The notes: generated by a model not told the origin, from the sequence alone. A stretch of DNA of 64,000 bases from Paraburkholderia bryophila (GCF_013409255.1 NZ_JACCAS010000001.1:1860001-1924000), one strand, 5' to 3'; positions 16,772 through 27,142 are shown, counted from the first letter of the stretch. Program-made: numbers and translations.

Positions 16772-17698
16772 ATGATCATCCGCCCGCACCTCCACTGGTT
16801 CCGCATGCTGCTAGCCTGGCGAGGCTCGGTCCTCCCGCGACTGCTCCCGCGCTTATTCCTGATCTTCTGCATTTCGATCATCGCGGTAGCGGCGCACGAC
16901 CATCTGCTCCCGGTGTCGTTGAACCTGAACACCACCGCCCCCTTCTCGCTAATAGGCATAGCTCTGGCGGTATTCCTTGGCTTCCGGAACAACGCCAGCT
17001 ACGACCGCTGGTGGGAGGCGCGCAAACTCTGGGGCCAATTGCTGAACGAGTCGCGCTCGCTAACCCGCGAGGTCCTCACACTGCCGAGCCGGCCACTCCC
17101 CAAAGAAGACACGCAGGAATTTTTCGCCGCCCTAAGCGCCCTACCGCACGCACTGCGTCACCAACTCCGCAAGAGCGACCCAACCGAAGACCTCACAGCA
17201 CGCCTGCCACAAGCCCTCTTCAACCGCGTCATAGTGTCGCGCTACAAACCCGCAACCCTGATGCTCTACCTCGGCGAATGGGTCCAACGCCAGGCGCGCG
17301 CAGGCGCCATCGACCCGATGGCCGTGATCGCCTTCGATCGAAATCTGAATGGACTCTCTGATGTAATCGGCGGATGCGAGCGCATCGCCTCGACGCCGCT
17401 GCCGTTCGCCTATTCGGTGATGATTCACCGCACGGTCTATTTCTTCTGCGCGTCGCTGCCGTTCGGTCTGGTGGACAGCATCGGCATTTTCACGCCGGTG
17501 TTCGCGGTGTTCGTCGCGTACACCTTCATGGCGCACGAAGCCATCGCATCGCAAATCGAAGAACCCTTCGGCACCGACGACAACGACCTCGCACTCAACG
17601 CGATATCCGCGACGATCGAAGACGCCACACGCGATCTGCTAGGCGAAGCGTCTCTGCCGATGCCCAAGCCGCAACCCGAAGACTACGCGCTAGATTGA
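16772..17698 (+). CDS. Bestrophin-family membrane protein
   Basis: 308 aa, inner-membrane channel-like protein of the bacterial bestrophin family (PF01062, formerly UPF0187), which form pentameric ion channels. It starts with the family pattern MIIRPHLHWFRMLLAWRGSV, followed by hydrophobic helices and the conserved FLGFRNNASYDRWWEARKLWG. Later helices are near FFCASLPFGLVDSIG and FTPVFAVFVAYTFMAHEAI, then the acidic EEPFGTDDNDLALN motif of the calcium-clasp/C-terminal region. I chose ATG 16772; an in-frame start at 16634 adds a basic tail atypical for the family. Single gene on the plus strand. Confidence 0.9.
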   Translation: MIIRPHLHWFRMLLAWRGSVLPRLLPRLFLIFCISIIAVAAHDHLLPVSLNLNTTAPFSLIGIALAVFLGFRNNASYDRWWEARKLWGQLLNESRSLTREVLTLPSRPLPKEDTQEFFAALSALPHALRHQLRKSDPTEDLTARLPQALFNRVIVSRYKPATLMLYLGEWVQRQARAGAIDPMAVIAFDRNLNGLSDVIGGCERIASTPLPFAYSVMIHRTVYFFCASLPFGLVDSIGIFTPVFAVFVAYTFMAHEAIASQIEEPFGTDDNDLALNAISATIEDATRDLLGEASLPMPKPQPEDYALD

Positions 17699-17845
17699 TC
17701 GATTCGCACGGGGCACTGAGCACGAAGCGCGGTCCACGTCGGTGAATACGCGGTCCAGCGCGAGTTCGCAATGGGCGCGTTGCGCGCCGCATGGCGCGCC
17801 CGGCTCACGCTCAACAAAACGCTCAAGCGAACACCCGGCAAACGC

Positions 17846-18649
17846 TCAGCTATTCCCCACCGTCTCCGACAACCGCTTAAGTGTCGCCACCCGCGCCCCG
17901 ATGATATCGATCCGCCCACGCTCATCGAGCAACGGCGTGGTGGCATCGAGATACGCATTCCACGCGCGTTGTGCGCGAACCAGCGTCGGCCGTGAACGCG
18001 CGGGCATCTTGGCCTGCAAACGCCGGTAATAGCGGTTCAGATCGAATGTAGCGTGTTCGCATTGCGCGTCCGATCGGCACGCCCGCAACCGCGCCGGCGG
18101 AGCGCTGCCGGCGTTAGCCACCGCGCTGCGTAGCGCCTGCGCGCGATCACGCACCGGCTGCAACTGCATATCGGCTTCGGCCAGTATGTACATCGAGCCT
18201 TGCGTCGTCGCGAATACGGCGGCCAGCAGTTGCTTCTCGGCATCGCGTGAAGCCAGCCAGCTAGTCTGGCTCTTTTCCCACTGCTTGCGACGCGCGGCCG
18301 GCAACTTCGGCTGAAGCTGCTGCCATGCGTTGTCGAGGGCGCTCTTCCAGCCGATCCGCGCATTGTCCATGCACTGCACCTGCCCGGTCGTCGACGACAT
18401 GTCGCTGCGCGCCAGACACGCGCGCATCGACGCATCGATCGGATCGGCGGCGGCGACTTCGGCATGCGCCGGCGAGGGCGCAACGCCGAGCAACGCAACG
18501 AACAACGTGGCTGCAGCCAGGGCGAACGTCAACGTCGACGTCAGCGCCGAAGTCGACGCAATCAGCAACGACAGCGCCGCAACCGCACGCCGCCACGCAC
18601 CGCGAAACAACCCGCTCGCGCCGCCCGCCCCGGCCACCTTCTTCCGCAT
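17846..18649 (-). CDS. LprI/DUF1311-family secreted or membrane-anchored protein
   Basis: 267 aa. A long hydrophobic N-terminal segment with a signal-like end (APSPAHA) is followed by a Cys-containing DUF1311/LprI-type domain: RACLARSDMSSTTGQVQCMDNARIGWKSAL and AWQQLQPKLPA, with a second similar helical stretch (CRSDAQCEHATFDLNRYYRRLQAKMP). The family includes periplasmic lysozyme-inhibitor-like proteins; function here is unknown. ATG 18649 lies two bases after the stop of the decarboxylase gene, so translation is probably coupled; a start at 18667 would overlap that gene. No clear ribosome-binding site of its own. Confidence 0.75.
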   Translation of the reverse strand: MRKKVAGAGGASGLFRGAWRRAVAALSLLIASTSALTSTLTFALAAATLFVALLGVAPSPAHAEVAAADPIDASMRACLARSDMSSTTGQVQCMDNARIGWKSALDNAWQQLQPKLPAARRKQWEKSQTSWLASRDAEKQLLAAVFATTQGSMYILAEADMQLQPVRDRAQALRSAVANAGSAPPARLRACRSDAQCEHATFDLNRYYRRLQAKMPARSRPTLVRAQRAWNAYLDATTPLLDERGRIDIIGARVATLKRLSETVGNS

Positions 18650-18651
18650 CG

Positions 18652-20937
18652 TCAACCGCGCACGCAATCGACGAAGTACTCGATGCGCCCGTTGATCGTC
18701 TCACCCACCAACCCGTGGATATCCGTATGGAACCCCGGAAAGCGCTCGTTGAACTCACGCGCGAACCGCAGATAGTTGACGATGGTCTTGTTGAAGCGCT
18801 CGCCCGGAATCAGCAACGGAATGCCCGGCGGATACGGCGTCAGCAAAATCGACGTGACGCGGCCTTCGAGCTCGTCGATCGGTACCCGGTCGATCTCGCG
18901 GTGCGCGAGCTTGGCGAACGCGTCGGACGGCTTCATCGCCGGTTCCATGCTCGACAGGTACATCTCGGTCGTCAGACGCGCAATGTCGTTGGCACGGTAG
19001 ACGCCATGGATCTGCTGGCACAGATCGCGCAGACCGACGCGCTCGTACATGGGGTGATGCGCGACGAACTCGGGCAGCACACGCCACAGCGGCTGGTTGT
19101 TGTCGTAGTCGTCCTTGAACTGTTGCAGTTCGGTGACCATCGAGTTCCAGCGGCCCTTGGTGATGCCGATCGTGAACATGATGAAGAACGAATACAACCC
19201 GGTCTTCTCCACGATGATGCCGTGCTCGGCCAGATACTTCGTGACGATCGCGGCCGGAATGCCGGTCTCGCCGAAGCCGCCGTCCATGTCCAGACCCGGC
19301 GTGACGATGGTCGCCTTGATCGGGTCGAGCATGTTGAAGCCTTCGGCCAACGGGCCGAAACCGTGCCACGCTTCGTTCGGACGCAGCACCCAGTCTTCGC
19401 GCGAGCCGATACCTTCTTCGGCAAACTGTTCCGGGCCCCACACCTTGAAGAACCAGTCGTCGCCGTATTCGGTGTCGACCTTGATCATCGCGCGGCGGAA
19501 ATCGAGCGCTTCGGCGATCGATTCTTCCACCAGCGCGGGACCGCCCGGCGCTTCCATCATGGCCGCGGCCACGTCGCACGAGGCGATGATCGCGTACTGC
19601 GGGCTGGTCGACGTGTGCATCAGATACGCTTCGTTGAAGCGATGCTTGTCGAAGCGGCTGTTCTTCGAATCCTGCACGACGATCTGCGACGCTTGCGAAA
19701 TGCCGGCCAGCAGTTTGTGCGTGGAGTGCGTCGCGAACACCAGCGCGCCGATCCGCGGACGACCCGCGCCGATCGCGTGCATGTCCTGATAGAACTCGTG
19801 GAATTCCGCGTGCGGCAGCCAGGCTTCGTCGAAGTGCAGCGTGTCGAGCCAGTCGCCGAGCATTTCCTTGATCATCTCGACGTTGTAGATCACGCCGTCG
19901 TAAGTGCTCTGCGTGATGGTCAGAATGCGCGGCTTGAGGCCCGGGTTTTTCGCCAGCGCTTCACGGGCGAACGGGTTCGCCTCGATCTTCCGGCGGATGT
20001 TTTCCGGTTCGAACTCGCTGCGCGGAATCGGACCGATGATGCCGAAGTTATTACGCGTCGGCGTCAGGAACACCGGAATCGAGCCGGTCATCGTGATCGC
20101 GTGCAGGATCGACTTGTGGCAGTTGCGGTCTACCAGCACGATGTCACCCGGCGCGACCGTGCCGTGCCAGACGATCTTGTTCGACGTGGACGTGCCGTTG
20201 GTCACGAAGAACACGTGGTCGGCGCTGAAAATGCGCGCGGCGTTGCGCTCGGAGGCGGCCACCGGACCGGTATGGTCGAGCAACTGGCCGAGTTCGTCGA
20301 CGGCGTTACACACGTCGGCGCGCAGCATGTTCTCGCCGAAGAACTGGTGGAACATCTGGCCGAGCGGGCTCTTCAGGAATGCCACGCCGCCCGAGTGCCC
20401 CGGGCAGTGCCACGAATACGAACCTTCGTCCGCGTACTGCACCAGTTCCTTGAAGAACGGCGGCGCGAGCGAGTCCAGATACACCTTGGTTTCGCGGATG
20501 ATATGGCGCGCGACGAACTCCGGTGTGTCCTCGAACATGTGGATGAAGCCGTGCAGTTCGCGCAGGATATCGTTCGGCAAGTGGCGCGACGTGCGCGTTT
20601 CGCCATACAGAAAGATCGGAATGTCCGCGTTGCGACGGCGCACTTCGGTCACGAACGCGCGCAAGGCGACGATCGCCGCGGCCAGTTCGGGTGTCTCGCC
20701 TTCCACCACCACGTTATCGACGTACGGCAGCAGTTCGTCGTCGTCGATCGACAGGATGAAGCACGACGCGCGGCTCGACTGCTGCGCGAACGACGTCAGA
20801 TCGCCGTAGCTCGTCAACCCGAGGACTTCCGCGCCTTCTTTTTCGATGGCTTCGGCCAAAGCCCGGATGCCGGAACCCGAGATATTCTCGGAGCGAAAAT
20901 CTTCGTCGATGATGACGACGGGAAAACGAAACTTCAT
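18652..20937 (-). CDS. Biodegradative arginine/lysine/ornithine decarboxylase
   Basis: 761-aa PLP decarboxylase of the large AdiA/CadA/SpeF (fold III, aminotransferase-like) group. It turns a basic amino acid into the matching polyamine precursor with uptake of a proton. An N-terminal wing domain (about 1-130) is followed by the PLP domain with FFVTNGTSTSNKIVWHG and the PLP lysine K408 in ATHSTHKLLAGISQAS. The C-terminal domain has TPYPPGIPLLIPGERF. Which of the three amino acids is used cannot be told by eye. The start at 20937 is preceded by GGAGAATCGCCC. Upstream gene of a two-gene unit with the LprI-like gene. Confidence 0.92.
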   Translation of the reverse strand: MKFRFPVVIIDEDFRSENISGSGIRALAEAIEKEGAEVLGLTSYGDLTSFAQQSSRASCFILSIDDDELLPYVDNVVVEGETPELAAAIVALRAFVTEVRRRNADIPIFLYGETRTSRHLPNDILRELHGFIHMFEDTPEFVARHIIRETKVYLDSLAPPFFKELVQYADEGSYSWHCPGHSGGVAFLKSPLGQMFHQFFGENMLRADVCNAVDELGQLLDHTGPVAASERNAARIFSADHVFFVTNGTSTSNKIVWHGTVAPGDIVLVDRNCHKSILHAITMTGSIPVFLTPTRNNFGIIGPIPRSEFEPENIRRKIEANPFAREALAKNPGLKPRILTITQSTYDGVIYNVEMIKEMLGDWLDTLHFDEAWLPHAEFHEFYQDMHAIGAGRPRIGALVFATHSTHKLLAGISQASQIVVQDSKNSRFDKHRFNEAYLMHTSTSPQYAIIASCDVAAAMMEAPGGPALVEESIAEALDFRRAMIKVDTEYGDDWFFKVWGPEQFAEEGIGSREDWVLRPNEAWHGFGPLAEGFNMLDPIKATIVTPGLDMDGGFGETGIPAAIVTKYLAEHGIIVEKTGLYSFFIMFTIGITKGRWNSMVTELQQFKDDYDNNQPLWRVLPEFVAHHPMYERVGLRDLCQQIHGVYRANDIARLTTEMYLSSMEPAMKPSDAFAKLAHREIDRVPIDELEGRVTSILLTPYPPGIPLLIPGERFNKTIVNYLRFAREFNERFPGFHTDIHGLVGETINGRIEYFVDCVRG

Positions 20938-21024
20938 GGGCGATTCTCCAAAAAGAACGACCGCTGCATTCTGTAAATAGCAGCGGTCACCCGGTGTAGC
21001 TGGTGAGTCAATACGCTGCCGGCG

Positions 21025-21594
21025 TCAGGTCTTGGGCAACGTGACGCCGTGCTGACCTTGATATTTGCCGCCGCGATCCGCGTACGACGTTTCACAAATC
21101 TCGTCGCTTTCAAAAAACAGCACCTGGGCGACGCCTTCGTTCGCGTAGATTTTGGCAGGCAAAGGTGTCGTATTCGAGAATTCCAGCGTGACGTGCCCTT
21201 CCCATTCCGGCTCGAACGGCGTCACGTTGACGATGATCCCGCAACGCGCATACGTGGACTTGCCCAGACACACGGTCAGGACGCTGCGCGGAATGCGGAA
21301 ATACTCGACCGTGCGGGCCAGCGCGAACGAATTCGGCGGGATGATGCAGACGTCGCCCTTGAAGTCGACGAACGACTTCTCGTCGAAGTTCTTCGGATCG
21401 ACGATGGTCGAGTTGATATTGGTGAAGATCTTGAATTCGTCGGCGCAGCGAATGTCGTAGCCGTAGCTCGACGTGCCGTAGCTGACGATCTTCCGGCCGT
21501 CTTCGGAGACGCGCACCTGATCGGGCGCGAACGGCTCGATCATATTGGTCGACGCGGCCATGCGGCGGATCCACTTGTCGGATTTGATGGTCAT
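21025..21594 (-). CDS. dcd: dCTP deaminase
   Basis: 189 aa, normal length. Deaminates dCTP to dUTP for thymidylate synthesis. The conserved [21 protein letters not shown] followed by GHVTLEFSN carries the catalytic Glu, and the C-terminal [10 protein letters not shown] and GGKYQGQ are typical. Single gene on the minus strand, 87 bp upstream of the decarboxylase start; it could be co-transcribed with it. Confidence 0.96.
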   Translation of the reverse strand: MTIKSDKWIRRMAASTNMIEPFAPDQVRVSEDGRKIVSYGTSSYGYDIRCADEFKIFTNINSTIVDPKNFDEKSFVDFKGDVCIIPPNSFALARTVEYFRIPRSVLTVCLGKSTYARCGIIVNVTPFEPEWEGHVTLEFSNTTPLPAKIYANEGVAQVLFFESDEICETSYADRGGKYQGQHGVTLPKT

Positions 21595-21813
21595 AGGTGA
21601 ACGCTGCTCGACGTGAATGACAGAGGTGTGACGGATAACAACCCGGTTGGGACCGGGATCCGCCGACGAAAGGCGCTTATTTTACGCGATCGTGAAAATG
21701 CTGCCGCGGGTGGGCCTGAGATCGACCCGATGCATACCTCTAGACGGCTGGTCGACCAGTCGGGCTAGTTCGGCCGCGCCCCGTGGAGCGCTCTCGGGCG
21801 GGGCGCCCGCCAA

Positions 21814-22347
21814 TCACTGACGAATCAGCCCGCAGGCAAGCGCAGGACCCGCGCCATGCGGCGGATATGCGTAGGAGTCGCTCGGGTCGCGATGCAGCAC
21901 GACCGCGCGTTGCAACACCGAGCGGATGCCGTCCAGCGACACATCTGGCGCGACGATGAAACCGGTAGCCACGCCATTCGCATCCGCATGAATGTTGCCG
22001 AGGTCGCCTTCCACCCGAGCACCCGCTCTCAGACGCTCGGCGGCCGGCGAGAACACTTCGCCGGCGCTGGAGCCGTCGGCGGCATTGCAGTCGCCGCGCT
22101 CGTGGACCTGCAACGCGTGGTCGCTATTGGGCGGCAAGCCCGCGAGATTGTAGGTCACCTGCACGCCGTCCGACCGCTCGATGAACGTGACGAGGCCGCG
22201 CGTCTGGTTGCCCACGGTGGGCAGCAACTGCGCGTCGGCGCGCTTTTCCTGTGGTCTCAGGAACGTGCTGCAGCCGCACAGCAGCACGCTGCCGGCAGCC
22301 AGGACGATGAACGCATGTACCGCGTGCCCGTCGATTCGTTTTCCCAT
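21814..22347 (-). CDS. Cu/Zn-superoxide-dismutase-like lipoprotein lacking most metal ligands
   Basis: 177 aa. A lipoprotein signal with lipobox LLCGC precedes a SodC-fold domain: HALQVHERGDCNAADGSSAG, GDLGNIHAD and RAVVLHRDPSD...ACGLI align with SodC. Compared with the canonical HGFHVH, the first Cu ligand is Gln, the bridging His of GGHF is replaced (GEVF), and the two further Zn His are absent. Only one HVH His, the Asp of GDLGN and the last Cu His remain. Start ATG 22347 has AGAGGA upstream; a longer frame to 22434 lacks one. Probably enzymatically inactive as a dismutase. Confidence 0.85.
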   Translation of the reverse strand: MGKRIDGHAVHAFIVLAAGSVLLCGCSTFLRPQEKRADAQLLPTVGNQTRGLVTFIERSDGVQVTYNLAGLPPNSDHALQVHERGDCNAADGSSAGEVFSPAAERLRAGARVEGDLGNIHADANGVATGFIVAPDVSLDGIRSVLQRAVVLHRDPSDSYAYPPHGAGPALACGLIRQ

Positions 22348-22478
22348 GCGATCCTCTTGCCGGCCAGGCGGCCGCCCCTGCGGCCGCTGAGCCGAACTTG
22401 TGAAGCCGACATGATACCGCGAGACCCGACGCAAATAGACCCCTTGCGCCCTGCATAGGCCCTTCGGCCAGGGGCCGC

Positions 22479-23573
22479 TCAGGTGTTCTGCACGACGATG
22501 CTGGGGAACTTCGACGTCATGTCGCGCGCGCGCTCGGCGATATGGACCGCGACCTTGCGCGCGATCGACCGGTAGATCTCCGCGATACGCCCGTCCGGGT
22601 CCGCCACGACGGTCGGCTTACCCGAGTCGGCCTGCTCGCGGATCGCGATGTCGAGCGGCAAGCTGCCGAGCACCTCGACGCCATATTCCTTGCCCATCCG
22701 CTCGCCGCCGCCGGCGCCGAAGATATGCTCTTCGTGCCCGCAATTCGAGCAGATATGCATACCCATGTTCTCGACGATACCGAGAATCGGAATGCCGACC
22801 TTCTCGAACATCTTGAGGCCCTTCTTCGCGTCGAGCAGCGCAATGTCCTGCGGCGTCGTGACGATCACCGCGCCTGTCACGGGCACGCGTTGCGACAGCG
22901 TCAGTTGAATGTCGCCGGTGCCAGGCGGCATGTCGACGATCAGGTAGTCGAGGTCGTGCCAGTTGGTCTGCCGCAGCAATTGTTCAAGCGCCGACGTGGC
23001 CATCGGGCCGCGCCACACCATCGGGTTGTCCTGCTCGATCAGAAAACCGATCGAATTGGCTTGCAGGCCGTGGCCGGTCATGGGATTCATCGACTTCTCG
23101 TCGGGCGACTCGGGCCGGCCTTCGATGCCTAGCATCATGGGCAGTGACGGGCCGTAGATGTCCGCGTCGAGTATGCCGACCGACGCGCCTTCGCTCGCCA
23201 GCGCCAGCGCCAGGTTCACCGCGGTCGTGCTCTTGCCGACGCCGCCCTTGCCCGACGCCACCGCGACGATGTTTTTAACGTTCGGCAAGAGTTTCACGCC
23301 GCGCTGCACGGTATGCGCGGCGACTTCCTGGCTCACCTCGACGCGCGCGTTCGCCACACCCGGTACGGCTTGCAGCGCCGCGCCGAACTGCGCGCGGATC
23401 GCCTCGAACTGGCGCCTGGCCGGATAGCCGAGTACCACCTGGAGGCTAACCGTGTCATCCTGCACGGCGACGTTTTTGATGTTCTTGGCCGCCGCGTACG
23501 GCCGGCCGGTGTTGGGGTCAGTGACGGCTGCGAGGGCAGCGTCGACCATAGCCCGATCGATACTCATTGACAC
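22479..23573 (-). CDS. apbC: Mrp/ApbC-type iron-sulfur cluster carrier ATPase
   Basis: 364 aa cytoplasmic P-loop scaffold or carrier for Fe-S clusters (Mrp/NBP35 family). An N-terminal MIP18-like domain (about 1-90, AALAAVTDPNTGRPY) is followed by the deviant Walker A GKGGVGKSTTAVN at about 108 and the C-x-x-C motif CSNCGHEEHIFG that holds the cluster. Also present are DADIYGPSLPMMLG and the Walker-B-like VDMPPGTGD. Single minus-strand gene, divergent from the OmpA-family lipoprotein gene. Confidence 0.95.
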   Translation of the reverse strand: MSMSIDRAMVDAALAAVTDPNTGRPYAAAKNIKNVAVQDDTVSLQVVLGYPARRQFEAIRAQFGAALQAVPGVANARVEVSQEVAAHTVQRGVKLLPNVKNIVAVASGKGGVGKSTTAVNLALALASEGASVGILDADIYGPSLPMMLGIEGRPESPDEKSMNPMTGHGLQANSIGFLIEQDNPMVWRGPMATSALEQLLRQTNWHDLDYLIVDMPPGTGDIQLTLSQRVPVTGAVIVTTPQDIALLDAKKGLKMFEKVGIPILGIVENMGMHICSNCGHEEHIFGAGGGERMGKEYGVEVLGSLPLDIAIREQADSGKPTVVADPDGRIAEIYRSIARKVAVHIAERARDMTSKFPSIVVQNT

Positions 23574-23909
23574 TCCGTGGGGAACACCTGCGGCGCAGCG
23601 GGATCGAAGTCTCGGCCACGCGCCGGAATTTGAAAGAAATTGTTAGACGGCATTGCGAAAACCAGACGTGCCGGGCACGCTTCGGCAGGCGGAACGCTAG
23701 GGGCCGCATCGCCGTGTACGTCTGCCATTATTGTAGTGGCTCGCGCCGGGCCTTGCCTGAAGACCCTGTTTCACTATCGGACCGGGGCGGTGAAAGACCC
23801 GAAATTTCCCGTCTTTCGATCCGTCTGCTTTACTGAATTACTGGAACGGTCAGCACCCAGATTGACCGCCACTCGCTGCTTTACCCGCTTCACTCAAGAG
23901 GAATCGAAA
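23574..23909. other. Intergenic region between apbC and the OmpA-family lipoprotein gene
   Basis: About 0.34 kb between divergent genes. No supported gene or clear promoter or operator motif seen; it presumably holds both promoters. Confidence 0.5.
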
Positions 23910-24563
23910 ATGAATGCAAAAATCATGACTCGCCTGGCCGTTTTCGCCGTTGCCGGCTCGCTACTGGCAGGCTGCGCCACCCAACAGGGCACTAACACCG
24001 CAGTCGGTACGGGCGTAGGCGCCGGCACCGGCGCGGCACTCGGCGCGATCTTCGGCGGCGGCAAGGGCGCGGCGATCGGCGCGGGCGTCGGCGCGGCGGT
24101 AGGCGGCATCACCGGTTACAACTGGCAAGCCATTCACAACAAGCTGTCGGGCGCCACCAAGGGCACCGGCACGCAGATCACCGAACAGCCGGACGGCTCG
24201 CTCAAGCTGAACATCCCGAGCTCGGTCACGTTCGACACCAACAGCTACGCGATCAAGTCGTCGTTCGCGCCGGTGCTGGACCAACTGACGCAGACCCTGC
24301 AGCAGAACCCGGAAGTGATCGCGCAAGTGGTCGGCTATACGGACAGCACGGGTCAGCCGGCTTATAACCAGACGCTGTCGGTCAATCGCGCTGAAAGCGT
24401 GACGGGTTATCTGGGTCAGCGCGGCGTTGCGCCGCAGCGCCTGTCGGCACAAGGCATGGGCCAGAACCAACCGATCGCCGACAACAACACCGAAGCCGGC
24501 CGTGCGGCGAACCGTCGCGTGGAAATCTATCTGCGCGCCACGGCTCAACACACTACGCAATAA
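23910..24563 (+). CDS. OmpA-family outer-membrane lipoprotein with glycine-zipper segment
   Basis: 217 aa. Lipoprotein signal with lipobox LLAGC (Cys about residue 21), then a Gly/Ala glycine-zipper segment (GTGVGAGTGAALGAIFGGGKG), then an OmpA-like peptidoglycan-binding domain (VTFDTNSYAIKSSFAPVLDQL, VVGYTDSTGQPAYN, AESVTGYL, ANRRVEIYL). Probably tethers the outer membrane to the cell wall. ATG 23910 has GAGGAA upstream; the frame is open further upstream but without such a site. Confidence 0.92.
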   Translation: MNAKIMTRLAVFAVAGSLLAGCATQQGTNTAVGTGVGAGTGAALGAIFGGGKGAAIGAGVGAAVGGITGYNWQAIHNKLSGATKGTGTQITEQPDGSLKLNIPSSVTFDTNSYAIKSSFAPVLDQLTQTLQQNPEVIAQVVGYTDSTGQPAYNQTLSVNRAESVTGYLGQRGVAPQRLSAQGMGQNQPIADNNTEAGRAANRRVEIYLRATAQHTTQ

Positions 24564-24762
24564 GCCTCTGACTTGAGAGGAAGGTGGGAGCCGGCCGGCG
24601 AGATCTGAACGCCGGCTCGTGACAAACCGTAAAAAGCGGAAGAATCAAAATCTCGCGCAGACCGAAAAAATTTCGAACTCTGCCGAAAATCCGCTGTCTG
24701 TCTTTACGGTACGCGGTTGGCGATCGCCGCCGCGTCACCATTCTCCTCTTGTCGTTGTTGCT

Positions 24763-24789
24763 CCGGGGTTAATAACCCCGGTTTTTTTT
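24763..24789 (+). terminator. Intrinsic terminator upstream of metG
   Basis: Stem CCGGGGTT / AACCCCGG with loop AAT followed by eight T. A textbook intrinsic terminator about 200 bp after the OmpA-family lipoprotein gene and 145 bp before metG. The rest of the 24564-24933 gap shows no gene; a possible -10 (TAGAAT, 24892-24897) lies ahead of metG. Confidence 0.9.
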
Positions 24790-24933
24790 GGGCGCTCGGT
24801 TTACGCACCTTCGCACTCAGCAACGATCCGGCGCCGCCTCACGCGGGCCGTCCGGGCACCCGGCCCGCTCCGCGTCGAACGCCTGCCCTGCTAGAATCAA
24901 CCTTTCGTCCCACCGCAGGCTCCCACCATCCCT

Positions 24934-27069
24934 ATGTCAGCACCCGCAACCGATCTCTCCGCAGGCGCGCCGTCAGGCCGTCGCCAGGTTCTCGTCACGT
25001 CGGCCCTTCCGTATGCGAATGGGCAAATCCATATCGGCCATCTGGTTGAATATATCCAGACGGACATCTGGGTCCGGACGTTGCGAATGCACGGGCACGA
25101 GGTCTATTACGTGGGCGCCGACGACACGCACGGCACGCCGGTCATGCTGCGCGCGGAAAAGGAAGGTCTCACGCCGAAGCAGCTGATCGATCGCGTCTGG
25201 CAGGAACACAAGCGCGACTTCGACAGCTTCGGGATTTCGTTCGACAATTACTACTCGACCGACACCGAAGAGAACCGCGTTCTCAGCGAAAACGTCTACC
25301 TGGCGCTCAAGGAAGCGGGCCTGATCGAAGCGCGCGACATCGAACAGGCGTACGACCCGGTCAAGGAAATGTTCCTGCCGGATCGCTTCATCAAGGGCGA
25401 GTGCCCGAAGTGCGGCGCGAAAGATCAATACGGCGATAGCTGCGAAGTCTGCGGTTCCACGTACCAGCCGACCGAGCTGATCAACCCGTTCTCGGTCGTC
25501 TCGGGCGCCACGCCGATCCGCAAGACCTCGACGCACTACTTTTTCCGTCTGTCCGATCCGCGCTGCGAGAATTTCCTGCGCGCATGGGTGGGTGGCCTGG
25601 CGCAGCCGGAAGCGACCAACAAGATGCGCGAATGGCTCGGCGACGCCGGTGATGCCAAGCTCGCCGACTGGGACATCTCGCGCGACGCGCCGTATTTCGG
25701 CTTCGAAATTCCGGGCGCACCGGGCAAGTATTTCTACGTGTGGCTAGACGCACCGGTCGGCTACTACGCGAGCTTCAAGAACCTCGCGGAAAAGCGCGGC
25801 CTCGATTTCGACGCGTGGGTCAACAAAGGGTCGAAGGCCGAGCAGTACCACTTCATCGGCAAAGACATTCTGTATTTCCACACGCTGTTCTGGCCGGCCA
25901 TGCTCGAATTCTCGGGTCATCGCACGCCGACCAACGTGTTCGCGCACGGCTTCCTGACCGTGGACGGCGCGAAGATGTCGAAGTCGCGCGGCACCTTCAT
26001 CACCGCGCAAAGCGTGATCGACACGGGCCTGAATCCGGAATGGCTGCGCTATTACTTCGCGGCCAAGCTGAACAGCACGATGGAAGACCTCGACCTGAAC
26101 CTCGACGACTTCCAGGCGCGTGTGAACAGCGATCTGGTCGGCAAGTACGTGAACATCGCGAGCCGCGCCGCCGGTTTCCTGATCAAGCGTTTCGACGGCC
26201 GCGTGCAGGACAGCGCGATGCAGCATCCGCTGCTGGCCACGCTGCGCGCCGCCGTGCCGCAGATCGCCGCGAACTACGAAGCCCGCGAGTACAACCGCGC
26301 GCTGCGTCAGACCATGGACCTCGCGGACGCGGTCAACGCGTACGTCGACTCCGCAAAGCCGTGGGATCAGGCGAAAGACCCGGCCAACGGTGTAGCGCTG
26401 CATGAAACGTGCAGCGTGAGCGTCGAGGCGTTCCGTCTGTTGTCGCTGGCGCTGAAGCCGGTGTTGCCGAAGCTGGCCGAAGCGGTGGAAGCGTTCCTCG
26501 GCATCGAGCCGCTGGTGTGGGCCGACGCGAACGTGCCGCTCAGCTCCGCGCGACCGATCAACGCGTACAAGCATCTGATGACGCGTGTCGATCCGAAGCA
26601 GATCGAAGCGCTGCTGGCCGCCAATCGCGATTCGCTGCAAGCCACGCCGGACGCAGCGGCGCCGGCCGACGCAAAGGCCAAGGCGAAGGCGGCGAAAGCC
26701 GCCGCGGCAGATAAGGACGAAACGCCGGGCATTATCTCGATCGACGATTTCGCGAAGATCGATCTGCGCATCGCCAAGATCGTCGACTGCAAGGCGGTGG
26801 AAGGATCGGACAAGCTGCTGCAACTCACGCTGGACATCGGCGAAGAGAAGACCCGCAACGTGTTCTCCGGCATCAAGTCGGCGTATCAGCCGGAGCAACT
26901 GATCGGCAAGCTGACGGTGATGGTCGCGAACCTCGCACCGCGCAAGATGAAGTTCGGCCTGTCGGAAGGCATGGTGCTCGCCGCATCGGCAACGGATGAA
27001 AAGGCCGAACCGGGTCTCTACATTCTCGAACCGCATAGCGGCGCAAAGCCGGGCATGCGCGTGAAGTAA
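24934..27069 (+). CDS. metG: Methionyl-tRNA synthetase
   Basis: 711 aa, E. coli-type long form. Charges tRNA(Met) for initiation and elongation. The HIGH-like motif NGQIHIGHL is at about residues 30-38, the zinc-knuckle Cys pairs are in [17 protein letters not shown], and KMSKS is at 347-351. An Ala/Lys-rich linker (about 575-605) leads to the C-terminal tRNA-binding/dimerisation domain ([20 protein letters not shown] to the end). Followed by a strong terminator. Monocistronic by layout. Confidence 0.97.
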   Translation: MSAPATDLSAGAPSGRRQVLVTSALPYANGQIHIGHLVEYIQTDIWVRTLRMHGHEVYYVGADDTHGTPVMLRAEKEGLTPKQLIDRVWQEHKRDFDSFGISFDNYYSTDTEENRVLSENVYLALKEAGLIEARDIEQAYDPVKEMFLPDRFIKGECPKCGAKDQYGDSCEVCGSTYQPTELINPFSVVSGATPIRKTSTHYFFRLSDPRCENFLRAWVGGLAQPEATNKMREWLGDAGDAKLADWDISRDAPYFGFEIPGAPGKYFYVWLDAPVGYYASFKNLAEKRGLDFDAWVNKGSKAEQYHFIGKDILYFHTLFWPAMLEFSGHRTPTNVFAHGFLTVDGAKMSKSRGTFITAQSVIDTGLNPEWLRYYFAAKLNSTMEDLDLNLDDFQARVNSDLVGKYVNIASRAAGFLIKRFDGRVQDSAMQHPLLATLRAAVPQIAANYEAREYNRALRQTMDLADAVNAYVDSAKPWDQAKDPANGVALHETCSVSVEAFRLLSLALKPVLPKLAEAVEAFLGIEPLVWADANVPLSSARPINAYKHLMTRVDPKQIEALLAANRDSLQATPDAAAPADAKAKAKAAKAAAADKDETPGIISIDDFAKIDLRIAKIVDCKAVEGSDKLLQLTLDIGEEKTRNVFSGIKSAYQPEQLIGKLTVMVANLAPRKMKFGLSEGMVLAASATDEKAEPGLYILEPHSGAKPGMRVK

Positions 27070-27110
27070 AGGCACAGCGGCGCGTCTTCAGCGCCCGTTC
27101 GCATCTGCAA

Positions 27111-27142
27111 AAAGCACACTCCATTCGAGTGTGCTTTTTTTT
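27111..27142 (+). terminator. Intrinsic terminator of metG
   Basis: Stem AAAGCACACTC / GAGTGTGCTTT, loop CATTC, then a T-run, 41 bp after the metG stop. Confidence 0.93.

Noticed and set aside
18325..20976. 883-codon plus-strand frame opposite the arginine/lysine decarboxylase
   Set aside because: Mirror of a strong PLP-decarboxylase gene; composition is Arg/His/Val-rich with no recognisable domain.
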